Source of the DNA: Cryptomeria japonica
Lineage: Eukaryota > Streptophyta > Pinopsida > Cupressales > Cupressaceae
Assembly (NCBI RefSeq): GCF_030272615.1
Contig: NC_081409.1
Location: 619,489,255 to 619,553,254 of the forward strand
Direction: 5' to 3'
DNA length: 64,000 bases
Shown: piece by piece, positions 1-10,772 of the stretch
How positions within the stretch are numbered: the first letter of the stretch is position 1
Layout of the letters: every line of letters starts with the position of its first letter
Notes under the pieces: model-generated
Databases searched by the model: none
What the model was told of the DNA's origin: nothing
The model's input: the letters and a program-made list of their open reading frames with translations, nothing else
Position numbers and translations under genes: made by a program

Positions 1-75
1 TAAGGAAAAGTGATTTTTGCCTGTACTAATTCACCCCCCCCTTTCAATACCGGTTTGGTACTAACTATTCATCAT
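1..75. other. Left-edge junction, LTR-like terminus
   Basis: The E1 RNase H frame stops making sense at about position 76. The bases before it do not look like the usual copia 3' region. They contain ATTCACCCCCCCC followed by an ACCGGTTTGGTACTAAC end, which resembles the right-hand end of the plus-oriented copia LTRs here (compare 22745-22784 and 49445-49492). The likely reading is the tail of another LTR element that inserted into E1, but the rest lies outside the window. Confidence 0.4.
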
Positions 76-345
76 CTATTCATTATCTTCAACATTCTCT
101 TTCAAAAAAATATACTTGATAGAAACATGCTTAGTCTTAGAGTGAAATACCAGATTCTTTGATATATCAATTGTTGTTGAATTATCACAATAAATGATTA
201 TCGGTTCTTTGCATTTTAACTTTATGTCCTTCAACATTTTCTTAATCCATAATACCTGAGTACAATTAGTTGTTGTTGCAACATATTCTGATTTTGTTGT
301 TGATAATGATTTACAACTCTTCTTCTTGCTTATCCAAGAAATCAA
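76..345 (-). pseudogene. E1 RNase H fragment
   Basis: This is the C-terminal RNase H domain of a copia polyprotein, which would degrade the RNA strand of the RNA-DNA hybrid during reverse transcription. Visible blocks are a SEYVA motif, a YCDNST motif holding a catalytic Asp, and HSKTKH near the end. The domain breaks off after about 85 codons, before the usual ADIFTKPL-type tail, at the foreign sequence of 1-75. It lies in the same frame as the RT segment upstream. It cannot be functional as it stands. Confidence 0.8.
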
Positions 346-1450
346 TCTTCTACCAAGAAAGAATGCACCACCAGTGGTACTCTTTCTGTCATCTACATCT
401 CCTGCCCAATTTGCATTGGTGTATGTACATAAATCAAAATTTTCATCTTTATGATACCATAAACCAACATTTGTTGTGCCTTGTAGATATCGAAAAATCC
501 TTTTTACTGTTGATTCATGATTTTCTTTAGGATTACTCTAAAACCTTGAAACAATACCTACTGCATTCATTATATAAGGTCTTGTTTGTATCAAATACAA
601 TAAATTTCCAATCATAGATTTGTCTCTTGTCAGATTAACAGGAGCTGGATCATTCTTCATTGTCAATTTATCAGTTGTTGTCATAGGAGTACTTACCGAT
701 TTAGAGTTTTCCATACCAAATTTCTTCAGTAATTTCTTCAAGTATTTTACATGACATATGAATATACCTTTATTAGTTTGTGAAATCTTCAATCCTAAAA
801 AGAATTTAATCTCCCCAATCATAGACATTTCAAATTCTTCTTTCATCTTGTTAGCAAAGTCCTTACATAATCCATCTCCTCCAAAAATGATATCATCAAC
901 AAAAAATTCAATAAATAAGATGTCATCATTAGTCACTTTGTAATATATGTTATTGTCAGCATTACCTTTAGTGTAACCAAGCTTCAAAAGATATTTGTCC
1001 AATCTAGCATACCAAGCTCTAGGAGCTAGCTTCAATCCACACAAAGCTTTCCTTAATCTGCAAACAATATCTTTATCAGTTGTTAATGAAAATCCACCAG
1101 GTTGTTCAATGTAAACTTCCTCTTCAAGATCATCATTCAGAAATGCACATTTTACATCCATCCGATATACTTTATAGTTCTTATGAGCTGCAAATGCAAG
1201 AAATAATCTAACTGCCTCAATTCTAGCTACCGGTGCAAAGGTTTCATTATAATCAATTCCCTCCTTTTGTGAATATCCTTTACAAACCAATCTTGCTTTG
1301 TTCTTGATTAATTTACCATCTTCATTAAGTTTATTTCTAAATACCCATTTAGTTCCAATTACATTTTTGTCTTTAGGTCGGGGAACTAATGCCCATGTAT
1401 TGTTCTTTTCAATTTTTTCTAATTCATCTTCCATTGCTTTTATCTAATGT
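346..1450 (-). pseudogene. E1 reverse transcriptase domain
   Basis: This is the copia reverse transcriptase. From 1434 to 538 there is an open stretch of 298 codons. It starts at the conserved [17 protein letters not shown] region, followed by RLVCKGYSQ, the MDVKCAFLN block, YIEQPGGF, and the catalytic FVDDIIFG box near residue 180. A stop near 538 separates it from the last part of RT (346-537), which runs into RNase H in the same frame. An in-frame stop near 1444 separates it from the linker to integrase. The domain is well preserved but not expressible as a full polyprotein. Confidence 0.88.
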
Positions 1451-1930
1451 TCATCTTGACATGCTTCAATAACAGATGTCGGTTCAATTTGAGAAATTAA
1501 GCATACCTCTTCATTTTCTAGTCTTCCTCTTGTCATAACACTTTGATACTTTTTCCCAATTATCTAATTTTCTGAGAGATTCAGTCTTACATATATGGGT
1601 TTATTCACATGCTATTGTTCTTTAGTCACTGTGGAATTCTCTGATGATGTTGGTGTGACTCAATCCATATTCTGTACTAGTGTAATCTATGTTGGTTCAT
1701 TTATAATCATCTCAACTACCGGTTCCGAATCTACGGACCTTGAATTTTCTCTAAAGTGTTCATCTATCTTCACATTATCTTTCAATGATGTTCTACAATC
1801 TTTTATTAAAACATCTATATGCCTTTATCTTAGATAAATAACCAATAAATATTCCTTGATCACTTATAGGATCAAATTTACCAACATACTCATCTCTCCT
1901 ACTATAGCTTTTGCTTCCAAATATTCTAAA
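1451..1930 (-). pseudogene. E1 integrase-RT linker, decayed
   Basis: This stretch joins integrase to reverse transcriptase and is broken in every frame. It matches in position the poorly conserved linker of copia polyproteins, and short pieces such as a GSKSY-like block near 1900 are recognisable. Several stops and at least one frameshift lie here, because the integrase frame (ending at 1931) differs from the RT frame. An open plus-strand stretch at 1595-1837 has no recognisable content and I treat it as chance. Confidence 0.6.
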
Positions 1931-3000
1931 TTACTTAAAAGCAAGAGTATTACCAAACCATAGTTCATAAGGGGTCTTACCAGTTTCACCTTTGATGTGA
2001 ACTCTGTTGAAATTGTAAACCATTGTATTTACTGTTTCTCTCCAGTACACATGAGGTATATTTTCTTCCAATATCATGCTTCTAGTTGCTTCCAGAATAG
2101 TTTTGTTCTTCCTTTCCATAATTCCATTATGTTGAGGTGTCCGGGGTGCTGATAGTTGTCTTTTTATTCCATTCACTTCACAAAATGTATTAAATTCATT
2201 AGATGTAAATTCTCCTTCTTGATTAGATCTCAAACATTTGATTTTCTTACCGGTTTCATTCTCTACCATTTCCTTGAATAACTTGAATTTTCCAAAAGCC
2301 TCTGATTTCTCCCTGAGAAAAGCAACCCAACACATTCTAGAATAATCATCAATAATTAGGATAAAATATCTATCTCCCTGTAGACTTCTTGTTCTTTCCA
2401 AACCACACAAGTCAGTATGAATTAAATCAAGAACATTATTGGATTTCTCAGAAATACTCTTAAAAGTTGTTCTAACTTGCTTTCCCATTTGACATTCCTT
2501 ACATACTGGATTATGAGGTTTCACAATCTTAGGTAAATTCCTTACTGTCCTAGTTGAACTGATCTTTACAATGCAATCAAAATTTACATGAAAAAGTCTC
2601 TTATGCCATAACCAACTTTCATCAATATGTGCAATCAAACATGTCTTATCATTGTTGTTCAAATGACAGTTATTACCTTTAGTTTGATTACCGGTTGCAA
2701 TCTCCATTCCAGTTTTGTTTCTTATTTTGCATTTTCCATTCTTGAATTGTAACTGAAATCCCTTTTCAACTAATTGAGCAACACTCAAAAGATTATGCTT
2801 CAAACCTTCAACATAATAGACATTGTCAGTATTGTGCTTACCATCCAAAGATATAGTTCCTTTTCCTTTAATTAAACAAGCTTTATCATCACCAAATCTT
2901 ACTTGACCTCCATTATATTCTTGAAAAGATAAGAATTTAATTTTATCACCAGTCATATGATGTGAAAATCCACTATCAATGATCCATTTATCTTTTTCCT
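1931..3000 (-). pseudogene. E1 protease end, pre-integrase and integrase
   Basis: The protease active-site block IDSGFSHHM lies just ahead, at about 2955-2985. A 341-codon open stretch follows with the pre-integrase domain (ESWLWHKRL, then CKEC completing the zinc site) and the integrase core. The first catalytic Asp is in IHTDLCG and the final Glu in NGIMERKN. The middle catalytic Asp, normally in a RSDxGGEF block, reads as Asn here (RSNQEGEF). The domain is therefore probably dead even apart from flanking stops. Confidence 0.85.
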
Positions 3001-3999
3001 CAATTTTAGCTATCAGGGCCTTCTCTACTAGTGGGACAATAGGTGTCGGTTGGTCTTCTTTTATTTAAATAAATGCCCATCCATTGTCTATTAGTTCTTC
3101 ATTAGAATCATATGTAACTCCTTCATCAACATAGTAACATGATTTATCTTTGGTCTTCTTAAATCTGTATCTTTGATATTAGGGTTAGGATTATATGTTC
3201 TTTTAGCTTCCTCTCTCAATCTTGCATGTCTATCAGGACATCTAGATGCTATGTGACCAAATTTATTGCAATTAAAATATTTAAATGGTGCTTTACATTC
3301 ATACTTACTTCCAACTGGACCTTTAGACATCTTCCTTGCAAATAGTGCTTCAAGTTCTTCCAGTTCTTCATTTTCCCTCCTAATATCTTCAAGTTCTTTT
3401 GTATAAAGTGCTTTCCAATCAGATTTATTAGATGATGATGATGATGATGTAGATGATGATGCTTTGAAAGCTAAATCTGTCTTAACTATAGCAACATGAC
3501 CAAATTCCTCAAGCTCAAATGGTGAATGTTTTCCAACCAATGTATCTCTAGATACTGATGTATTAGGCATTGTTCTCAACTCATTAATAGCAATTACTTT
3601 CATTTTGTAAGCTGGTGGCAAAGCTCTTAAAAATTTAGAAACGATTTCATTTCACTTAAGGATCCTCCACAATAATTTATTCCTAAAACAATTTCATTAA
3701 CTGTTTCCATAAAGGCCAAAATTCTTTCATCTTCTTCCATATTCAAATTTGCATACGCGACCCGATAAAATTTGAGTTTTGTAATTTTGACAGTGGTATC
3801 TCGTTCATTCAATGTTTCCAATTTATCCCAAAGCTTTAGCAGTAGATCGGTTTGATAATCCCATCATTTGTTGATCTAATAATGTGCTCAGAAGTGCTTC
3901 TCTTGCTTTGCAATCATTCTCTTGATCTTTACCCAAAGTTGGTGGATTAGGTTGATTCGGAGAAGGACCAACATAGCCATTCTTTGTAACTTCCCATAT
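3001..3999 (-). pseudogene. E1 gag, middle and C-terminal part
   Basis: This is the copia gag polyprotein (capsid and nucleocapsid), reading leftward from the E2 insertion point at 3999. The capsid part is in short pieces (3821-3627, then 3621-3091) with frame changes between them. The nucleocapsid zinc knuckle is intact as CNKFGHIASRC with the preceding Cys pair, about 117 residues into the 3621-3091 piece. A Ser-rich run ahead of it comes from a trinucleotide repeat at about 3431-3461. The N-terminus lies on the far side of E2, at 16833-16699. Confidence 0.8.
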
Positions 4000-4004
4000 A
4001 TCTC
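4000..4004. repeat. E2 target-site duplication, left copy
   Basis: ATCTC lies immediately before the TG start of E2 and recurs at 16699-16703 immediately after its CA end. It is a perfect 5-bp duplication, as left by LTR-retrotransposon integrase. Confidence 0.93.
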
Positions 4005-4455
4005 TGTTGGTGTAAATAATTATTCATCATGGATATTATTACACTTTACTTAAGTTTACTTAGGAAATGCATTTCATAGTAGTTTGGGTATGAGACACTT
4101 GGGTGTTTGTGCCACATTGGGATAGTGTGTGTAGGAGAATTTCCACCTTTTATGGTGTTGATCTTGTTGTTACACTCCACATTCAATGGGTGATCCACCT
4201 TATGTAGAATATTATATTATTTCTCCTACCTACCCACACCTATTTCCTACCTACCCTTGTTTCTTATTGAGCCACATGTCATGTTTGTGTGCTCACATAT
4301 CCCTAGCCTTGCCTATATAAGCAGGCTCATCTACATTGTATGTAATTTATATTATTGATCATTTTCTATTGATGAGAATACAATTTATTTTTATCCTATA
4401 TTGTGTCTCTATTTTGTACATTTCATTGAGCTCTTGATCTTGGCAAAATCTCACA
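4005..4455 (+). repeat. E2 5' LTR
   Basis: The 451-bp left LTR of E2 runs TGTTGG...CTCACA. A TATATAA box at 4314-4320 is a good candidate for the Pol II promoter that starts the genomic RNA. It pairs with 16247-16698. Confidence 0.95.
4314..4320 (+). promoter_or_regulatory. E2 LTR TATA box
   Basis: TATATAA lies about 135 bp before the LTR end and is preserved in the other LTR at 16556-16562. The position suits an LTR promoter with U3 to its left. This is inferred from motif and position only. Confidence 0.5.
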
Positions 4456-4467
4456 TGGTATCAGAGC
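4456..4467 (+). other. E2 primer binding site (initiator tRNA-Met)
   Basis: TGGTATCAGAGC starts at the first base after the LTR. It is the standard plant copia primer site, complementary to the 3' end of initiator tRNA-Met. Confidence 0.92.
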
Positions 4468-5314
4468 CATTGGGGCTTCATTGATTCATCTTGAAGAGGC
4501 ATTATTGCAACGTCAAGAGGCAGATCTGAGGAGAAACATCTTTTGGAGGCATCCTAGACTAGATCCGACCTCGCCATTGTGTCCAGAAGGCCATTTCCAT
4601 GAATTTTGGTTATAAAGTCGGCCTATTTTGGGTACCACTGATCTTCGCTGCCTGTACTCTCCACCGACGACCATGCCATCTCTTCTGTCCCCTCGATAGC
4701 CGCATCCTATACCTGCTCCGATCACTATGCTCATGGTTCCTGTCGTCTGGGGTTTGTTGCTGCTCCGACCCAGTCCTCTGTCACTGGAAGACCCCACCAA
4801 CCCCTGAACTCCCTTCTATCGGCACAGGCACTCGACCTCCGGCAGCCACCTCGCTGCCCTGCACCTTCCACCACGCGGTCTCTGGGACCACGCTACATGA
4901 CACACACACAGCCCCGCCGATAACCGCTACTGCCTTCTGGCAACCACTGCCAGTTCTCTGGCATTTTCCGGGCACCGCCCGCTGGTTTCCAATGACCGCC
5001 CCCAGGGCCCGCTTGTGCGCCCAGTCACCGCCACATCAGCTGCCAAATCACCCTACCACGTCAGATTTCCATACTGCCACATCATATTTTTCAGCCAACC
5101 AGATCGCACCACGTCATCAGTCTGTACTGTACGGACACCCAATCAACAAGGAGGTAAAGTTTTCGTGAAGGTCATATGACCATCAAATTTAACCCCGTAG
5201 TTTGCTGACGTCATCATTTTTCAAAAATTTGCAGGCCCCTCTCATTAAGCTTTTTGATTTTGCAGTTCAACTTCAAATGGCCATAACTTGTTCATTTTTA
5301 CTCCTTTTTTAGGG
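4468..5314 (+). other. E2 untranslated leader, first part
   Basis: This is the leader between the primer site and gag, cut by E3 at 5314/5315 and resuming at 13221. The stretch 4599-5110 is markedly richer in C and G than its surroundings and has a 189-codon open frame (4599-5168) rich in Pro, Thr, His and Ala. I recognise no domain in it, and its composition could explain the openness. Packaging or dimerisation signals would be expected here, but none is identifiable by eye. Confidence 0.6.
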
Positions 5315-6221
5315 TGTAAAGCGGAAAAATCGAACCCTAGTCATTCTCCCCTTCCCAACTCCAAGGAGAGAGAAGGGAGAGTCACTAGGGTTGATGGTTT
5401 TCACTTAGGAGGGAATTTACATTCAAAAGAGGGGTTGAAACCCACAAGATCCAATCCCACGCAATGCAAGATTGGATTCTATATGAGTTTCAAGGGTTGT
5501 GATAGCATGGATACCCTCTTCTGTAAAGAATGTAGATAGAAAGATTGAACTAGGAATGCATGGAAAGTAGGAAAGATTCACTTATAAACAGAGATAGGGA
5601 TATGATATGAAGCTGGGGACCTGGAATTAGCAGTAAAATGTCAGGACGGTGCTGTTCTGCAAATTTGAGCGAAAGTTGACGGGATGATGGCGCCTGGCGT
5701 GCACACGGTCCTCCGAAAAATCCGCGAAACGAAGGGGGATCTGTTCATCTCTGCACAAGGATTCCAGATCTTCAATTACAGCCGCGTACCTGCAACCTAC
5801 ACATAGAAAAGAGAGGACAATTAAGGGGTTAGGGATTAGGGGTTTTCCCTTAGGTCAAACCCCAGTTTTGGAATTAACCAAGAAATGAGAAATTGTTGTA
5901 AATGTAAATGTTTGTAATGTAAAACAAGTACTAGTACCTTGTTGTAAGAATGTTTGTATTCTTACATGCGAAGGTGTAGATGTTGTTGTATGTTGTATGT
6001 TGTATGTGATATGTGATATGTGATATGTGATCTCCTCTTCAATGGTTGAATCCTTGTCTTGAATGCAATACTTAGCCTTGAATGGAGACTTAGAATGATC
6101 AATTGCTTGAAGGAAATGCTTGAATGCTTGAATGCTTGAATGTTTGAATATCGTTTCTGTGTCTTGTACACATATGTCCTTCCTCCTTTTTATCTACCCC
6201 AAATGGGAGAGGAAAATGTAG

Positions 6222-6229
6222 TTTATATA
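6222..6229 (-). promoter_or_regulatory. E3 LTR TATA box
   Basis: TATATAAA on the minus strand occurs at equivalent places in all three family copies (here, 12860-12867, and 46596-46603 in solo LTR E9). Conservation across three copies supports a promoter role; this is inferred from sequence alone. Confidence 0.55.
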
Positions 6230-6352
6230 CTTGTCAATTAGGGCTGATAGACTGATTTTTCCGACCTTGGGCTGACCAGGAAGTGTTATTTTCCAATTTG
6301 CAAACTTAAAGACTCGAAGCCCCATAGGAGACCGGGCCCAAAATAGGGCCAG

Positions 6353-6441
6353 GGACCAGGGCGCTAGGCGCCATGGTCCTAGGGGACTAGGGCGCTGGGC
6401 GCCCTGGTCCTGAAGGACTAGGGCATTGGGCACTCTGGTCC
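6353..6441. repeat. Three palindromic 27-bp units, 31-bp period
   Basis: Units lie at 6353-6379, 6384-6410 and 6415-6441. The ideal unit has arms GGACCAGGGCGC and GCGCCCTGGTCC around a 3-nt loop, so each can form a strong hairpin in DNA or RNA. The third unit is the most degraded. The same array has two units at 12991-13048 and three at 46385-46472. Confidence 0.85.
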
Positions 6442-6613
6442 CACCTCCCAGGACAGCAGGGTGCAAGGAGGGATCAGGCAAGGTGCTGGAAAAATGCAGT
6501 TTTTGATGTTGTGGACAAGTTTCGGGGTCTCCATTCAAGTTCCGTGTTGCATCGCCATCGTGAAGACCCAAATGCAGTCAAAATTGCAAGTGTCACAATT
6601 TTAGGATGCTACA

Positions 6614-6628
6614 TTTAGCCCCCACTTT
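6614..6628 (-). other. E3 polypurine tract
   Basis: The minus strand reads AAAGTGGGGGCTAAA directly before the 3' LTR start. This is the expected primer for plus-strand DNA synthesis. Confidence 0.75.
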
Positions 6629-7353
6629 AGCTAGAGTATAAGCGTACGCTCATACTTTCGGTAAAGTACAAGGAAACAACATTGAAAAACTTTCACCAGC
6701 TCAAGGAGGCAAGATACACCAAGCCCCCAGTGGACTAAGGATCTTACGACTTTGATTGACAAAGTAAAAGGGAAGATCATGAGGGAGAACCATGACTATC
6801 AGTAGTAAGGTTCCCTCACTATGAGTCATGCAAGAAAGATATCAAAAATTTTCAAGGCAAAGCTAAATTTGTCAAGAAATTTTTAAGTATCTTGAAAAGA
6901 TATGAACAGGTTGTATGCCCCCCTACGTTAAAGCGATCGCACACGCCTCACCGGGGGTGATTGCTTTAAGGTAGTGATACATATAAGAAATGAGAAAGGA
7001 GCACGTTATCACAAGGATTTAGCCCCCAAGTGTGAGATAAGCCCAAGGATAATAGACACAAAACACAAAGCACAAGGTGACTTCACTTTCCTCGGGGTCA
7101 GTATGCTATATGATAATTCATGTATATCATATGTATGTATGCATAATTGTTCTTCATTCCCCAATCAAGGAAGGTCACCTAGAAGAAGGGAACACATGTG
7201 TCTTTTGAGTCAACATGAGAGAGACCAAAAGAGATCTCAATGTTTTGCATCGTCCTCAAGTAGACAACACCAAGGACAACAAATAGAAGAATGAGAATAA
7301 CATATAGAAGAAGTAACAAAAGAGAGGAGGAGAGAATTTGCTATGCTAATGAA
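6629..7353 (-). other. E3 3' untranslated region
   Basis: This is non-coding sequence between the end of the long frame and the polypurine tract. An imperfect inverted repeat at about 6928-6974 pairs TTAAAGCGATC with GATTGCTTTAA around a GC-rich centre and may fold as a hairpin. I see no RT, RNase H or integrase remains here, so those domains were lost cleanly and have not merely decayed. Confidence 0.6.
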
Positions 7354-8256
7354 CTAGTCTAGCACGTCATCTACCCCCTGATCTTGTTGATCAACGTTTC
7401 GGGAAGGCAGGGAACACGCTAGAGGAGGAACATTCAACACAGTAGATGGAGCTATCACAAGATCCAAACAAGGGCTATGTTCATGTTCCAAGCCACGTTG
7501 TTCTTGTCTAGGAGCTAGGACAAGTGCTTTAGAAAATTCATTAGATAAATGGTTATCAATATCAACAAGTTCATATTCACTATCAGAAGCAAGAGAAGTA
7601 ACATTTTCATCATGAATAACATTTTCATCTATATCATCATCAAGATTTATAAAAATAGGATCTTTAACTCGCACAGGATCAAGACCATCATGCATCTTAT
7701 GTTTAGGAGATTTTGGTTCAATTTTCAGCTGAGGAGAAAATGGAATAATGCTTGTTGAAGGTGTTTTTGGGGATTGCAAAGTTTGAGAGGCAGCTGCCTA
7801 AGCTCTAAGATGACGCTTTCATCGGCGTTCATGTGCAGAATGATTTCGTCTAGTCTTAGTAGGAAGTTGAGAAGATTGAGGAGGAGGAATATTCTCATCA
7901 TTATCACTTGGGTGTTTAGGTTGTGGTCTCTTAGGCTGAAAAATAGGAGAAGAGGAAGGTCTCTTCTCTCCATAGGAGGAAGGAGGAGGAACTGCTCCAT
8001 ATAAGGAAGGAATATTTGGTTTAGGAAGGAGACCAAGTCCATCATGACAAGGAGGGATAGGTCTACTTGTAGGCATAGTCACATCCATAGGGATGGGTTG
8101 GGAATCTTCTTGAGGAAAGACATTAGTTTTATCTTTCAAAGGAAGAACTTCCTTCTCAAGAACGATAGGAATATCAAGTTTGGGTGTTCTAGGTTCACTT
8201 AGAGATAGGATCATATCTTTTTTCCACTTTTGATAAGATTTGAAAAGATGATCAGT
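7354..8256 (-). pseudogene. E3 proline-rich and acidic C-terminal stretch
   Basis: This continues the protease frame after a stop at about 8254. It has two open pieces in one frame (8214-7819 and 7779-7354) separated by two stops. The first is rich in Pro, Ser and Lys. The second is acidic (a FINLDDDIDENV block, then SDSEYELVDID). In position it corresponds to the linker that joins protease to RT in Tat-type elements, but it ends without any RT. It has no catalytic motif of its own, so it is best read as the stump left after loss of pol. Confidence 0.6.
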
Positions 8257-9055
8257 TCACGGAGGAAGGGGTTGGAATTGTTTAGGCCAAAAATAATCAA
8301 GAGGAACGCTAGAAGTTCTTTCAGCTGGTTTAAAGAGACTATGATTGACAGTAACAACTTCACCATTATGGAGAAATTTCAAACACTTATGAATAGGAGA
8401 AGCAATAGCTTTCATGGAAGACAGCCAAGGATAGCCTAACTTCACACGAAATTGTTCGGATGATGGAATAATAGAAAAGTCCACATCGAGGGATTTGTTA
8501 TGGACCTCAATAGGTAATGTAATAGAACCAATTGCTAGAGAAGAAAATGCATCAAATAGTTTCACAACCACATTTGTTTCGTCATAGATCACTTGATTCA
8601 ATTACAAAGTAAAAAGAAATTCTTCAGTAATGACATTAACCATGCAAGAAGGATCAATAAGCACTCCACGGCAAGGTGTATTTTTGACTTTTGCAACTAT
8701 ATATAAAGGACCATCAGGTGCCCTAATAGTTTCGCTAGAATCAAAGGTGATGGAAAGTTCTTTAGGGATTTTCTGCTGCTCCACAAAGTTAATCACATTC
8801 GGAGTCATGGACACAAGATCATCAGGTGAGACAGAGGAATCATTAGTATCAATCACATTAGAGGTATGAGAAGGTAATGGATCAGTAAAAATCTGAAGAT
8901 TTTGGTTAGGAGGAGCTACAGATGTGTTGCCTTTATCATTCACTCCAGAAATAGAGATAGTATTATTATCAATCAAATCTTGAATTTTAACCTTTAAAGC
9001 AAAACATTTTTCAGTATCATGCCCAGGTTGATGATGAAATTGACAAAAAATTTGT
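8257..9055 (-). pseudogene. E3 zinc knuckle and aspartic protease
   Basis: The stretch starts with a gypsy-type nucleocapsid knuckle (CQFHHQPGHDTEKC). It is reached only by a frameshift from the upstream gag frame, in an A-rich run near 9050. A retropepsin-like domain follows with the active-site region GVLIDPSCMVNVIT (Asp kept, but the usual DSG/DTG changed) and a C-terminal LGYPWLSSM block like the LGRPWL of gypsy proteases. One TAA at about 8602 interrupts the domain, in the same frame on both sides. The product would cleave the gag polyprotein. Confidence 0.72.
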
Positions 9056-10772
9056 TATCAAAATAGGGCGAATTAATCTTTGTAGGATCTATTTGCTTTA
9101 TAGGAGGAAGAGTAAACACATTTTGTTCCAATAACTTATTCATAATACTATGCAATGATTCATTCAAAGGAGTAAACTTTCTTTCTTTCTTGAAAAACTT
9201 AGAAATAGGAGGCACACCTGATGCTGCATTCACATTGTTGTTGATGATGTTTTCATTGAATTTGATGGACTCTTTGTTCGGTTTAAACTTCCCAAATGGT
9301 TGTTGACTACTATCACCCTTATCACTCGGAGTCATAGGATGTGATTGTTCCATTTGACTCACAGTCAGTTGATAATTGTGAAGAGTTGCGCACAACTGTT
9401 GGAAAGAAGTAAACTCAGAAAATAGGAGTTTGTCTCGAATATCTTTTTGTAAATTAGAAATAAAGATTCTTTGAATATCATTGTCAGGCACTGGAAAAGA
9501 AATTTGAGCATACAAATGCTTATATCTACCAATGAAATCAGTCACTTTTTCTTTAACACCTTGTTTACAATGCATTAAATCAATCAAAGTAACTTTAGGA
9601 CTTATATTGTTTTGAAATTGTTGAATGAAAGCATTTGCAAGTTGTTCAAAAGAAGTAATAGAATAAGAAGGCAATGAGCAATACCATTGTAGGGCTTTGT
9701 CTCTTAATGTTCTAGTAAACAGTTTTGCAAGCAACCTTTGGTCATAAGCAAAATTAGTACATATTGTTTGAAAGGTCTTAACATGTGTTACAGGATCACC
9801 CTTACCATTATAAAGCTCCAAATGCGGAATTCCAACATGTTTAGGGGGATTAGCTCGGACAATGTCAAGAGAAAGTGGGCTCGCAACATCAAATGTGGGC
9901 ACACTAAACTTGGATTGATTCATAGAGGCAATTTGTTGCTGTAAAGAAGAGACAGTTTGTGCAAGATTGTTAATGGTCGCTTCAGTCGAAGAGTTCATAT
10001 TAGATGTGTTAGATTGTGATGGAGGTGTTATGTTATTGAAAGAAGGCAGAGAGTAAGGTGGTGGGACACTATGATAGTTAGTCATAGGAGATGATTGGAC
10101 AGGAGGAACACTACAAGGAGGAATGGAAAATGAATTGCCCCCTTGTGTCATGTTCATTTGTGGTGATATAATAGGAACACTTATTGAAGGAATGAATGAA
10201 GAAGTCGGATTGAATGAAGGAAGAGGGTTGATTGAAGAAGAGGGATTGCTCCCATGACTAGTGATCATAGGAGGAATGTCTTGTATTGAAGTAGTCATTA
10301 TGTTTGATGTAAAAGTAGGTATACTAGCAATAGAAGTCGTCAAAGGAATAGAATGATTAACTTGAGTAGGAGGTTGTGTATAACCCAAAGTTTCAGTACA
10401 ACTCTTCATAGGCATCACATTTGAATCCACAATGTGTGCAATACCACGCAAAATATCAATTCCATTCTTATCACTTTGAAGCATACGTTTTAGACCCTCA
10501 ATTAAAGGAAGAGCTTGACTATCGGGGTATTCTTGAGACATCCATTGTCAAAAATTGTCAAATTGATTATCCAATTTCGAAAGTTGTTCTACAGAAACCT
10601 CATGGAGAGCTTCTTCATCATTAAGAGGATTAGAGGAATTACCCATGTCCTCGTTAAAAAGGCCATTCAAATTAGGTTCCATCTTCTCAGTAATTAAACC
10701 TTGGAAGGACTTAATTCTAAGGCTTCGTCTAATGGGAATAGTGTAAGTAGGGCTTATTGTTGTAAAACTCAT
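8994..10772 (-). pseudogene. E3 gag
   Basis: This is a gypsy-type gag, the structural protein of the particle. One frame runs from ATG at 10772 (MSFTTISPTYT) to about 9055, broken only by a TGA at about 10548. The N-terminal 250 residues are rich in Ser, Pro, Thr, Asn and Gln. The capsid core follows, with LARLFTRTL-like and ALQWYCSLP blocks, FEQLANAFIQQF, and a DFIGRYKHL region typical of the Ty3 gag family. The open stretch to 8994 after the frameshift is out of frame and not real protein. With one stop and one frameshift it is recently dead. Confidence 0.83.

Larger units (their letters stand above)
5315..6613 (-). repeat. E3 3' LTR
   Basis: This is the left LTR of E3, about 1,299 bp. On the minus strand it runs TGTAGCATCC...GCTTTACA. 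A TATATAAA box lies at 6222-6229. Three palindromic units occur at 6353-6441, against two in the partner LTR, which explains most of the length difference between the two LTRs. Confidence 0.93.

Noticed and set aside
6353-6441. Regularly spaced palindromic repeats resembling a CRISPR array
   Set aside because: The spacers are only about 4 bp, the units are full palindromes, there are no cas genes, and they lie inside plant retrotransposon LTRs.
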